Assembly (NCBI GenBank): GCA_009746045.1
Contig: RPFO01000175.1
Location: forward strand, 877,001 to 941,000
Length of the DNA: 64,000 bases
Origin: Mesostigma viride
Taxonomy: Eukaryota > Streptophyta > Mesostigmatophyceae > Mesostigmatales > Mesostigmataceae
Reading direction: 5' to 3'
Every line of letters begins with the position of its first letter. Position 1 is the stretch's first letter. The position numbers and the translations under genes are program-made. Positions 46,677-57,203 of the stretch are shown piece after piece. The notes under the pieces were generated by a model, which did no database searches, was not told the DNA's origin, and was given only the letters and a program-made list of their open reading frames with translations.

Positions 46677-48879
46677 AGTTAGTGGAAACATACTGCTGGA
46701 GAACTCAGGCAATGCCAAATGGCGTGTGTGTGGACGACGAGACACCTTGGCATTTAGGATAGAATGGCACACATACTGCTGGCCAGCCGTCTGTGACGGC
46801 TGACCAGACTATTGTCTATCTACCTAGAAAAAGGCCTCAATTGAGGCATTTTTATAAATTGGGTGTTGCATGTAATTACAATGAGCCAACAAACTTTATT
46901 CCAAATATGAGTGAAGGCCATGCATTATTATGATTGTTTTGGGGTTCCCAGCACTTAACATCAGTCATATAGCCCTAATACATATTTAATTATGATTTAA
47001 TAAAACAGGTTGTCGCTGCGACGGCACCATCAACACAACATGACCATAGATACAAGCATCCAAAAGGCGCCAGTACTCAGTTCCATCTGCATGTAACGTG
47101 TCTTTTGGACCTTACGAGGTTCCCCCACGACATGGTAAGCATGGCATGACATGGCATGCTCCCCAAGGGACCCCTCACACACACTTGCACGGCCGGGGCT
47201 GTCGCGCAGCACTGCAGGCAGCAATAGCCTGCCATGGGTATTGCACGTAACCATGAGGAATCCAAAGCCTCTATTACAAACACGCACAAGGATCATGCAT
47301 TATAATGATAGGTGTGACCTTCCAAGCGCGTAGCTTCACTCACATAGCCCCAATATCTAGGTTGTTACGGTATATTATGACAGGGGTTTGCTGCCGCGGC
47401 AGCAGATGAACAGCACATGGCAAGATATACTACAAGCATAACTGGACAACATTTGCACAGCCTACTAGACCTCCTAGCTTGATTTCGGGCTTTGCAAGGG
47501 TTGCCTGAGACATGGCCAGCATGGCAGGAACTGCCATGCTTCTTATGGAAAGCAAACACGTCTATAAGGCGGGGGCGAGCCGCAGAGCACTGCACAAAGT
47601 ACTGTAACCTGCCTTACGTCACATCGGCACTAGGCGCCGATAGGCAGCTAAAAACTGACGATATCACAAGCAAATCGATGCCATTACCTTACTACCACCA
47701 GGACGCACTTACCTTTCACACCCCTCACACCCGGGATCACTAGGCACGCATATGCGCTGGCGCTGAACGTGGCTGCATTCGAAAAGCTGTTCAAGCTCGG
47801 CGTTTTCAAGTTGTCCGGAAGCGATGCAGCCCGCAAATCTGGCCGGACAGACGCTCCATGCGTCGTCCATTGACGTATGAAAGCGGCTGCTGCGGCCTCA
47901 CCAGCGCTGTTCGCATAATGGCGCTCCCATAGCTGGGGGCGCGCGCGCGTTTATTGTCCGCATCCCAGTTTTTCCTAGCTAAAAACACCCCTTCCTCTAC
48001 CTACGGATCCACGCCAAAAGGCTCGAAAATAGCCAGTGCCCCTTTAGTCACGGCTGCCCCAACATCCCCCCCGCCGTTCGGCTAGTCTCTTCCCAGCATA
48101 TCGAAGCACCGGCCTGCTGGCAGGCGCACTATCAACGCCAATTACGCCCCAGCTGAATTTCACTAACCTGGCATTCAGCACACAAATAACGACCCCACGA
48201 ATTTAGAAATTGACTTTTGACCCATTTAGCGATCGGGCTAGCTTCACAGATAATGTATCTACCCAACGCGCTCCTTACTGGTCGAAATGATGCACGAACG
48301 TGGCCATACGGTCTATTTTACTCGAGGCCGCCATGGTCGTGCATTCGTGAAAATTCGTCGTCCGGTTGCACGAAAGTGGCCAAAATAGGTACTTTTCCAC
48401 CTCACATATCTTTCAGTAACCGTCGACCCCTGTCGACCCCAACGGGTCAGGACGCTCAGCACATATACCAGATTCGCGCCACTGGGGCCGGACGACCCAT
48501 AGGACCGGTCCTTCCCGCCAAAATTACCGTCCCCATGTGACCTTGGTGAAAAAGGCCTCAATTGAGCCAAAAGGCCTCAATTGAGGCCTCTGGGTAAATA
48601 GACACTATGCGTAAGTTAACACTAACTTACTGATCCTGGACTTTATTAATTAATTACTGATCCTGGACGGACTAGCCTATCAGTTACAACCTGATCTAGT
48701 CAGTCCTAACATGACAACTTCAGTCCCGGTACTGAGGTACCGGCTCATCACATACTGAGTATAGCCACGTGTCCATGCCACGACTGCTCTAGTCCAGTAC
48801 CGTCCCAGTATACCCAATTGGGTGCTGCCGGTGCTGACACGTGTCCACTTAGGCTACAGGCGGGAGACTTAGACTAACT
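46677..48879. repeat. Second copy of the 381-bp repeat, split by a transposon
   Basis: Left part 46677-46812 and right part 48605-48879 match 45945-46325 except for a 26-bp insertion containing TTTATTAATTAATTA near 48640. The break is explained by the element at 46813-48604 with a CTAT duplication. Confidence 0.8.
46813..48604. mobile_element. 1,792-bp TIR element with CTAT target duplication
   Basis: The left end TGTCTATCTACCTAGAAAAA plus GGCCTCAATTGAGGC mirrors the right end, GGCCTCAATTGAGGCCTCTG then GGTAAATAGACA. The ~34-bp inverted repeats are imperfect, and each contains the palindrome GGCCTCAATTGAGGC(C). CTAT flanks both sides (46809-46812, 48605-48608) against a single CTTT in the empty copy at 46078-46081. 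The interior holds a degenerate internal duplication (about 46915-47015 against 47290-47390) and no transposase, so it is non-autonomous. I cannot place the superfamily. Confidence 0.7.
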
Positions 48880-49417
48880 GAACTGGGGTGTCGTCTAACA
48901 GGCGGAGCTCAGGGGGGGGGGCGGCCAGGCCGAGGGCCATGGCCTCCGTCTCGTATATGTATACAATTAATAATAAGCAGTGACGTGACTGCGTCACGCG
49001 TGGGTGCCAATATAGGGTAAAGGAACCTTCAACCCTATATACATACACAACGAGGAGGGAGGGCGCCCTATAGCTTCTCTCACTCAGCCGCAAGTGGGCA
49101 GGCCACAGAGCGCTTTCTCCACAGCATGCAGTGCCGGCCGGGGCGCAATTACACTGTGGGTGCAATACAGCCGGCCATGCAATACATACCATCTATGTAG
49201 GTAGGCTGACGCATAGCTTAATTATGCTAGAAAGCATATTGCATGGTTTATATAATGCTACAAAGGTGAGGTGGGCTCAAGATGTTGGCTAAGGCGCAAG
49301 CTCAGTGATGGCCACAAGGTGCCAGAGTTAATTGTATATTCTATAACGCTGTGCGCTAATATCATTTCAAGTGCTGTAATGCCTAAGCTATCCCCCATAT
49401 AATGGATGATTGCCCCC
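48880..49417. other. Unassigned sequence
   Basis: A G-run, small palindromes and short frames only. No gene recognised. Confidence 0.4.
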
Positions 49418-49961
49418 ATCTAGCTAGACAACTAGCTTGAGTGCTAGATATATCCCGGGGGAGCCCGGGGGGGCTTTCACAGTTAATTCTTGTCATGACA
49501 TAAAAGGTCCCCGCACCGCCAGTACACTTGGTGGGGCTTCTCGGGGTATACAATTCATACCCTGTATAAAACACAGTAGACTGAATATCAGAATCTCACT
49601 GAATACTGTCAGTGAATACAACAACCAAATAAATTGAATGCAACATGTATGCATTATTTTTTTTCTTTACAGGGTCGATCTTCTTTTCCTTATTATGTTG
49701 TATGACCCCCCCCCTGCGCGCACGTCCCCTTGGTCGCTTGACCGGTCCTGACACTGGTCAGCCCAGCAGCATGCAGCAATGCCGCGACCAGTAGCCCGAC
49801 TTCATCCGCCACTTAAGTCCAGCCCCGATCTAAGCCCCAAGTGTACTACTGGCGCAGGGCGCCGGGACAACAAACTGTGAAAGCCCCCCGGGGCTTCCCC
49901 GGGATTAAGCTATCCCGGGGAAGCCCTAGCTTCCTAGCTCGAGCAAGCTAGTTGTCTAGAT
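49418..49961. mobile_element. 544-bp fold-back element
   Basis: ATCTAGCTAGACAACTAGCTTGAG...CCCGGG...GGGGCTTTCACAGTT (49418-49484) is inverted at 49873-49961 as AACTGTGAAAGCCCCCC...CAAGCTAGTTGTCTAGAT. The right arm has an extra duplicated TCCCCGGG segment. Arms of ~67-89 bp around a ~390-bp non-coding centre fit a fold-back or MITE-like transposon. A flanking duplication is not obvious. Confidence 0.65.
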
Positions 49962-50084
49962 GCCGGGGCAATTGGAAGAATGGGACAGCTTATGGGCATA
50001 GTTTGCGTGCAAGATTAGTTCGAGGCCTTACTCAGTTATACTTGAGCGAGCCACGAGCGGCCACGAGATATAGCCATGCATGGC

Positions 50085-51645
50085 ACTGTGACGGCGGAGC
50101 CCATCACTTTGGCTTTTGGGCACCAGATTTTGCCGCAAAGTTATGTATCACAGTCGATTCTTCTCTCTTCTAAGACGCACACACTAACATATTTTCCCGA
50201 AGCTATTACAGTGACAATATTATGGCGAGCAAACGCACCACGACGCAGCGCAGCGATGCAGCCCTGAAGCTACGCCTGCAGCTCTCCGCCCCCTGGCCTA
50301 GAAGGCAGCGGTACCACTAACTAAGCCTTAGTAGCGGTTTACTCGGCTCAGAGACAGACTTCCGGCCTGCAGCCTCGCCATCGGCCTCGCCTGAGCCCAA
50401 GCGCTGAGTCGCCCCGCAGACCCGAGCTGGCCGGGACATTAGCTCAACTTTGACGTCAACCAGCCCGGCCGGACATTTTCAACAGCCCATTTTCAACAGA
50501 ATTACTCCTGGCCAGCACGTGTTCCATCACTTCCATGGGTCGGAGGCCGTGCTTCTTGCACTATGCGAGCACTTCTGGCCTTCTGCCACCGGCGCTCATC
50601 CTCCATGAGCCTGGACTGGAGGGCGCTCTCTGTTGCTTTGGCTGAAAGCCCATGCATATAGCTACGTACTCGCCCCCCACGGACCTTCAGATCTGCGCCC
50701 TCCTCTCCTTCCTCCACGCTGCGGAGCTCTGGGCTCTCCCCCGCCGCGGCCGTAACCACCCCACCACCACCGCTGTCGTGACCGACGCCACCTAATTCCG
50801 CTCCCTCCTTAATAAGGAGGCCTTCGAGCAGCACGTGACCCCCCTCGCTGCATGCGGATGTGGCAGCCATGTGCCGAGGCACACTGCATGGCTGCCGAGC
50901 TCCGGCCCCTTCTCTCCACCACCGCCAACCTCCATGCACCCTCCTCGCGCCTCCGCACCTCCCATGAGGCTGCCACCATGCCCGCCACCACCGACGCCAT
51001 CAATACCCACCATCTCTTAGCTCGACATTCATGAACAGGCGGCTCACGCATAACCGGCCAATCCATGCATCGAGTGCCTGCAAAAGTTCACCGCAGGCCT
51101 CACCGCCCAGGCGGTGAAGGACATTGCCGCCCGGCCAGCCCCTGCTGGCGCCCAGCCGGCGATGCACTTCCCACCCAGACCTGCAGGCAGCCACGCTGAT
51201 GGACCACACTACCACCACCACCACCACCAGTCAGCCATCACGGTCCGCCCAGCTCAAGCAACAGACGCTTGACCTCCGCGAGGAGGCCGAGCTCGACAAC
51301 AACAACTTAGTGCAGCCGTGTCATCGTCAAGCACTTTAAGTCACCAGCTGCCAAGAGATTTCTCCGAGTCCCTTTCCAAAGCGTTTGAGACCCAACAATG
51401 ATCCTTGGCCCATGGCTGTCATCTGTGAGCTCAAGCTGTCCAGGTCCTCCGCCTTCGATCCCCGCTCGCAGGATAGCTACAACTAACTATAGGCTGGACC
51501 GCCCCCGCTGCTCCTCATCTTTGAGTACATGGCGGACAAGCTGCTGTTTCTCAATCAAGCGTCGCAAGCGGCTCGTGGGGACCTCCTACACACTGGATGA
51601 CGACTTGACCCTCAGTGGCGCAGCAACAACGAAGACGGGAGCAAT
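50085..51645 (+). pseudogene. Degenerate LINE ORF1 with 5' UTR, truncated at its glutamine tract
   Basis: The 5' UTR matches the intact element (GTGACGGCGGAG; TTCTAAGACGCAC at 50168 against 40373). The coding part starts near ATGGCGAGC (50222) and is broken throughout. Near the end it reads, across frames, FLNQASQAARGD and LDDDLTLSG, equivalent to the RKRLHDLTWTLDDDLTP segment at 41650-41695. Homology stops within GCGCAGCAACAACGAAGACG, the glutamine codons. A Pro/Ser-rich and His-rich centre (50830-51220) matches the coiled-coil region poorly. Confidence 0.6.
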
Positions 51646-51944
51646 TGCCGATCTATATACCGACGATGTTGTTATGTATGGGTACGGGGTATTTTAAACG
51701 GGGCCGGTTTAAAATACGAGTATATACGTGTGGGGTTTAAAATATGCGGGCTTAAAATACGCGACCACATTTCTAACTGAAGGGGTTTAGGGCGCGCATC
51801 CACGTGGATAACACTTGCCGTTGATAGTAATTAGTAAGTAGTTTCATGGTATACATATGGCTTGCATGCAGTCCACCACGTCAACCATGGTTGGCTAATC
51901 ACATTTTAGTGTTGTCACATCATCATAGCAAGGACATGCTCAAA
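51646..51944. other. Unassigned spacer
   Basis: Repeats of TTTAAAATAC/ATAT.CG around 51690-51760, then ordinary sequence up to the LTR. No gene. Confidence 0.4.
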
Positions 51945-52502
51945 TAAAGGATTTACGTTAGATGGATAGAGATTGTTACGCTCTTTCCAACGGCACCTTG
52001 AACGCCTCATTTGGTTAAGGAACGTAAAAGTTATGACGTTTCCTAGGCTGTGCCGACAGTACCCGGCGCGCCACTGTGGGCGCGTACGGACACAGGATGT
52101 ACAAGTGTCACTTTGATAGTCCGCAGGACGTTGACAGGACTTGTACAGGACTTGATGGTCAATTGATAGGTAGGCGCGCTGTAGCGCGCCAGGACCTATG
52201 AGACAATTGATGCTGAGTAGTGTACGGATAGGTCCACAGGACTAGCCGTATGGACAATTGATAGATCTGCGCGCCAAAGGCGTGCCAGAGTCTGTGTAAT
52301 CAATTGATTGACAGTTCGGCTGTGACAGTGCAGCTGATTACTTGGACGCGTCCCTAACAACCTATATGTGTGACTTGGTCGCACCGGGACGCTAGTTCTT
52401 GCGTGCACGTTCTCTGGGCACTGCGACCCTGTCGCCTGTGCTGCGTGCAGTCTTGGAAGTGACGTGACTTACGTCTGTGTTTCCTTGTTATTAATAAAGG
52501 CA
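51945..52502 (+). repeat. Copia-type element LTR 1
   Basis: TAAAGGATTTACGTTAGATGG to TTATTAATAAAGGCA is co-linear with 63443-64000 over 558 bp and with 54451-55011. The 3' boundary cannot be set, because the third copy is cut by the window edge. AATAAA near 52493 is a plausible polyadenylation signal. The left edge lacks the first half of the small palindrome that opens LTRs 2 and 3. Confidence 0.85.
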
Positions 52503-52577
52503 ACTTCCTGCAAGAACCATGGCGGAATTCGTGGCATTCTCACTCTCACAACTCGTATTACACGCTTCGTTAAAAAG

Positions 52578-53294
52578 ATGCCAAATTCTGAAGAATTCCG
52601 GATTCCCGCCGATGAGGAAATAGCCGCTCCGCCGGCTGGTCCTCCGTCAAGACCGACTGCGCCGTCGTGGCAGCAATTGCTCGACGAAGTCACGATCTCG
52701 CTCGACGAACTTCATCGTCGGCAGCGCGCAGTTCTACCATTGCTCGGGGATAACCCCGAGGACCCCGATTTGCCAGCACTGGTGCCGGCTATACGCGCAC
52801 TGTTGGATCAGATTCGCAACATTTTATCGCAGTTTACGATCCAGGTGCGGGGAGGTTTGCGGTCGGTGAACGAGGTCACCACTGCCATCGAGGAGCTGGA
52901 TAACGCCATCTCTTCGCTCACCGGTTACCAGAGAAACTTGCAAAACTGGGCATCGCTACGCACGGGGGGCGCGCCGGCGGTGTCGACAAATTTGTTTCAG
53001 GATCTCGCGTTGCTGTCGCTGCTCACTCGCGGCGTACGCAGTCGCGAACGCCAGGTTCTTATTAACCTGGTGGCTTTTCTCGCGTCTCTGCGAGAGTGGA
53101 TTCCCGCAGGGTGGGAATTGTTATCCATTTTTACTCATCCTCTGCGCCTCGTCGCGCGTCGGGCGCGCGCAACCTTCGCGACGGGAAGCACACCGGTTTT
53201 AATACATACCGGTGCAGGTCCGGCACACACGCCGGATATGGAGGATCCTGAGTATATCTACGAGTACTGTGATTTCCGGGGCCTCGACTACTGA
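52578..53294 (+). CDS. Pre-gag ORF of the copia-type element, function unknown
   Basis: The likely start is MPNSEEFRIP at 52578, giving 238 residues; an upstream in-frame ATG at 52464 lies inside the LTR. The protein is rich in amphipathic helices (WQQLLDEVTISLDELHRRQ, VNEVTTAIEELDNAISSL), with a more hydrophobic pair (NLFQDLALLSLLTRG, VLINLVAFLASLREW), then a basic stretch and an acidic aromatic C-terminus (PEYIYEYCDFRGLDY). No retroviral domain is recognised. A frameshifted second copy follows LTR 2 at 55086-55786, so the ORF is a normal part of the element. It could be a capsid accessory or a structural protein. Confidence 0.6.
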   Translation: MPNSEEFRIPADEEIAAPPAGPPSRPTAPSWQQLLDEVTISLDELHRRQRAVLPLLGDNPEDPDLPALVPAIRALLDQIRNILSQFTIQVRGGLRSVNEVTTAIEELDNAISSLTGYQRNLQNWASLRTGGAPAVSTNLFQDLALLSLLTRGVRSRERQVLINLVAFLASLREWIPAGWELLSIFTHPLRLVARRARATFATGSTPVLIHTGAGPAHTPDMEDPEYIYEYCDFRGLDY

Positions 53295-53460
53295 GTCGGC
53301 CAATTTTTATCCAGTGCTCGTCGACAATTTTTGTCGAATTTTCAGCGGCAATTCGCGGGGGCGGCGGCGACACCGGCGCAGGCGGCAGTGGCAACAAAAA
53401 TTTTGTACATATTTTTCTGCTGCTTTGCTAAGGTGTTCTTTGAATAGCTTGTAGTGCAGA

Positions 53461-54453
53461 ATGGCAGACGGGCGCCGTAGCAAAGGTGCCCCAGCCAGTG
53501 GAAACAATGGTGGGGCTGGTAGTGGGACCGCTCACGTAGATGACGTGGGGGTTACCGGAGAGATTACCAACATTCCTCACAATAATAATAATGCACAAGC
53601 TGTTCATGGCTTTGATCTCACCACACAGGGTCTTTTAATTGTTAATCAGCTGCAGCCTGTAACCTCAGACTCCAAGCCTAAGCAGGCTGAAGAGTTTGTG
53701 GAAGGATTGGAAGGGTTCCCTAGCTTGTACGGTGGTACAAATTACTATCAAATCTGGATAGGAAGTAGCACTTTTGGCAAGTGTACTGACCAGATTAAGG
53801 ACCTGACCAGGGAGTGCAAGAAGGCCAATAAGGCCTGGGCACTGTATGTAGCTGAGCTGAAGGAGCTGCTGGAAGACCAACGCAAGAAGGTCGGCATCCA
53901 TTGGCAAGACAAGTATCAAGGGTGGGAGGTCAAGGGGGACCTGATCCAGAACTTCCTCAATTATTGTAAAATGGTTGAGGAGGGCAGGGCTCACGGCTTT
54001 AATGTTGCTGATAACATAGCCCTGACCAACTGGCTCAAGGTTTCTGGGCTGGATAAGGCGACACGTGGCTCCTTAAAGGTCATGTGTGCCCCACACTCAA
54101 CCCTCAAGGCCTACAAGGTCATAATCAAACAAGCACTCGAGGCAGAGGAGCTGTTTGAGGGAGGAGTGCCAGCAGTGAAGGCTACCCAGGCAGGCGGGCG
54201 TACCCAGGGTGGCTCCAAATCGTCCGAGGCTGACCGAAGCCAAGGAGGGCGTAGGGGCAACCATAACAAGCGCAAGGGAGATCATTCACCTGACTCTGAC
54301 AGGAGGTCACACTCCAAGTCGGTGTTCAGGCGGGTGGGTGGTCAGCCCAAGCAGGGCAACGCGTCTGACAACGGGGGCAGTGGCCAGGGCAAGTCCAAGA
54401 TACAATGCTACCTGTGCAAGGGGTGGGGGCACATCAAGAAGGAGTTAACGTAA
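53461..54453 (+). CDS. gag, C-terminally truncated at the zinc knuckle by LTR 2
   Basis: A 330-codon frame. Residues ~75-230 form a helical capsid-like region (FPSLYGGTNYYQIWIGS, WALYVAELKELLEDQ, DLIQNFLNYCKMVEEG) typical of copia-type gag, followed by a basic Gly/Ser/Arg region. The nucleocapsid knuckle CYLCKGWGHIKKE is present, but the final Cys is lost: LTR 2 begins inside that codon and adds LT and a stop. The full copy in the next unit reads CYLCKGWGHIKKEC. Gag would package element RNA; this copy is probably impaired. Confidence 0.85.
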   Translation: MADGRRSKGAPASGNNGGAGSGTAHVDDVGVTGEITNIPHNNNNAQAVHGFDLTTQGLLIVNQLQPVTSDSKPKQAEEFVEGLEGFPSLYGGTNYYQIWIGSSTFGKCTDQIKDLTRECKKANKAWALYVAELKELLEDQRKKVGIHWQDKYQGWEVKGDLIQNFLNYCKMVEEGRAHGFNVADNIALTNWLKVSGLDKATRGSLKVMCAPHSTLKAYKVIIKQALEAEELFEGGVPAVKATQAGGRTQGGSKSSEADRSQGGRRGNHNKRKGDHSPDSDRRSHSKSVFRRVGGQPKQGNASDNGGSGQGKSKIQCYLCKGWGHIKKELT

Positions 54454-55011
54454 AGGGTTTACGTTAGATGGATAGAGATTGTTACGCTCTTTCCAACGGC
54501 ACCTTGAACGCCTCCTCATTTGGTTAAGGAACGTAAAAGTTATGACGTTTCCTAGGCTGTGCCGACAGTACCCGGCGCGCCACTGTGGGCGCGTACGGAC
54601 ACAGGATGTACAAGTGTCACTTTGATAGTCCGCAGGACGTTGACAGGACTTGTACAGGACTTGATGGTCAATTGATAGGTAGGCGTGCTGTAGCGCGCCA
54701 GGACCTATGAGACAATTGATGCTGAGTAGTGTACGGATAGGTCCACAGGACTAGCCGTATGGACAATTGATAGATCTGCGCGCCAAAGGCGTGCCAGAGT
54801 CTGTGTAATCAATTGATTGACAGTTCAGCTGTGACAGTGCAGCTGAATACTTGGACGCGTCCCTAACAACCTATATGTGTGACTTGGTCGCACCGGGACG
54901 CTAGTTCTTGCGTGCACGTTCTCTTGGCACTGCGACCCTGTCGCCTGTGCTGCGTGCAGTCTTGGAAGTGACGTGACTTACGTCTGTGTTTCCTTGTTAT
55001 TAATAAAGGCA
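54445..55011 (+). repeat. Copia-type element LTR 2
   Basis: It begins with the inverted pair TAACGTAAA / TTTACGTTA separated by GGG, then follows the other LTRs. It differs from LTRs 1 and 3 at several shared positions: an extra CTC at 54513, GGCGTGCTG for GGCGCGCTG, TTCAGCTG for TTCGGCTG, CTCTTGG for CTCTGGG. It is the odd one of the three. Confidence 0.85.
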
Positions 55012-55085
55012 ACTTCCTGCAAGAACCATGGCGGAATTCGTGGCATTCTCACTCTCACAACTCGTATTACACGCTCGTTAAAAAG

Positions 55086-55786
55086 ATGCCAAATTCTGAA
55101 GAATTCCGGATTCCCGCGACGAGGAAATAGCCGCTCCGCCGGCTGGTCCTTCGTCAAGACCGACTGCGCCGTCGTGGCAGCAATTGCTCGACGAAGTCAC
55201 GATCTCGCTCGACGAACTTCATCGTCGGCAGCGCGCAGCTCATTCATTGCTCGGGGATAACCCCGAGGACCCCGATTTGCCAGCACTGGTGCCGGCTATA
55301 CGCATGTTGGACCAGATTCGAAATTTTATCGACATTTACGGTCCAGGTGCGGGGAGGTTTGCGGTCGGTGAACGAAGTCACCACTGCCATTGAGGAGTTG
55401 GACAACGCCATCTCTTCACTCACCGGTTACCAGAGAAACCTGCAAAACTGGGCATCGCTACGCACGGGGGCGCGCCGGCGGTGTCGACAAATTTGTTTCA
55501 GGATCTCGCGTTGCTGTCGCTGCTCACACGCGGCGTACGCAGTCGCGAACGCCAGGTTTTATTAACCTGGTGGCTTTTCTCGCGTCTCTGCGAGAGTGGA
55601 TTCCCGCGGGGTGGGAATTATTGACGATTTTACACATCCTCTGCGCCTCGTCGCGCGTCGGCGCGTCGCAACTTACGCGGCGGGGAGCACACCGGTTTTA
55701 ATACATACCGGTGCAGGTCCGGAGCTGGATATGGAGGATCCTGAGTATACTACGAGTACTGCGACTTCAGGGGCCTTGACTACTAG
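55086..55786 (+). pseudogene. Second copy of the pre-gag ORF, frameshifted
   Basis: It starts at the equivalent ATG (55086) and ends with the LDY-stop equivalent at 55784-55786. It has several one- to three-base deletions relative to 52578-53294 (for example CGACGAGG for CGATGAGG with a lost base, and a shortened GACATTTACG region). Fragments of the same peptide, such as AIEELDNAISSLTGYQRNL, appear in successive frames. Confidence 0.8.
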
Positions 55787-55951
55787 TCGGCCAATTTTTT
55801 CCAGTACTCGTCGACATTTTTTGTCGAATTTTCAGCGGCAATTCGCGGGGGCGGCAGCGACACCGGCGCAGGCGGCAGTGGCGACACAAAAATTTTGTAC
55901 ATATTTTCTGCTGCTTTGCTAAGGTGTTCTTTGAATAGCTTGTAGTGCAGG

Positions 55952-57064
55952 ATGGCTGAGGGACGCCGTAGCAAGGGCCCAGCCAGTGGGAATAATAATG
56001 GGGGTGCTGGTAGTGGAACCGCTCACGTAGATGACGTGGGGGTTACCGGAGAGATTACCAACCTTCCTCACAATAATAATAATGCACAAGCTGTTCATGG
56101 CTTTGATCTCACCACACAGGGTCTTTTAATTGTCAATCAGCTGCAGCCTGTAACCTCAGACTCCAAGCCTAAGCAGGCTGAAGAGTTTGTGGAAGGATTG
56201 GAAGGGTTCCCTAGCTTGTACGGTGGTACAAATTACTATCAAATCTGGATAGGAAGTAGCACTTTTGGCAAGTGTACTGACCAGATTAAGGACCTGACCA
56301 GGGAGTGCAAGAAGGCCAATAAGGCCTGGGCACTGTACGTAGCTGAGCTGAAGGAGCTGCTGGAAGACCAACGCAAGAAGGTCGGCATCCATTGGCAGGA
56401 CAAGTATCAAGGGTGGGAGGTCAAGGGGACCTGATCCAGAACTTCCTTAACTATTGTAAATGGTTGAGGAGGGCAGGGCTCACGGCTTTAATGTTGCTGA
56501 TAACATAGCCCTGACCAACTGGCTCAAGGTTTCTGGGCTGGACAAGGCTACACGTGGCTCCTTAAAGGTCATGTGTGCCCCACACTCAACCCTCAAGGCC
56601 TACAAGGTCATAATCAAACAAGCACTCGAGGCAGAGGAGCTGTTTGAGGGTGGAGTGCCAGCAGTGAAGGCTACCCAGGCAGGTGGGCGTACCCAGGGGG
56701 CTCCAAGACGTCTGAGGCTGACCGAAGCCAAGGAGGGCGTAGGGGCAACCATAACAAGCGCAAGGGAGATCATTCACCTGATTCTGACAGGAGGTCACAC
56801 TCCAAGTCGGTGTTCAGGCGGGTGGGTGGTCAGCCCAAGCAGGGCAACGCGTCTGACAACGGGGGCAGTGGCCAGGGCAAGTCCAAGATACAATGCTACC
56901 TGTGCAAGGGGTGGGGGCACATCAAGAAGGAGTGTCCCAGCTTCAAGAAGTCCCAGGGCCAGGGCAGCAAGAATAACAACAACAACAACAAGAAGAACAA
57001 CAACAAGTCCCAGGCAGGCCAGCCTTCAAAGGGCAGTCAGCAAGAAGACAACAAGGAGCAGTGA
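55952..57064 (+). pseudogene. gag of the second unit, full length but frameshifted
   Basis: This matches the gag at 53461 and extends past the zinc knuckle (CYLCKGWGHIKKEC, C-x2-C-x4-H-x4-C) to an Asn/Lys/Gln-rich tail and stop at 57064. A one-G deletion near 56427 ends the first frame at 56434. Two further small indels (near 56459 and 56700) move the frame again before the knuckle. Without these changes it would be about 370 codons. Confidence 0.85.
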
Positions 57065-57203
57065 CTGTCTGAGGCAACCCCTACACACCTTAATTCACCC
57101 AGGGGGAGGCCAGGTGCTCCAATGCAGATTTTATATCTGGGCAACAAGAGGGTGATCTCCAGGTTCAGGTGGCCCCAGGTCACCTGGAGAGGTACAGGTT
57201 CCT

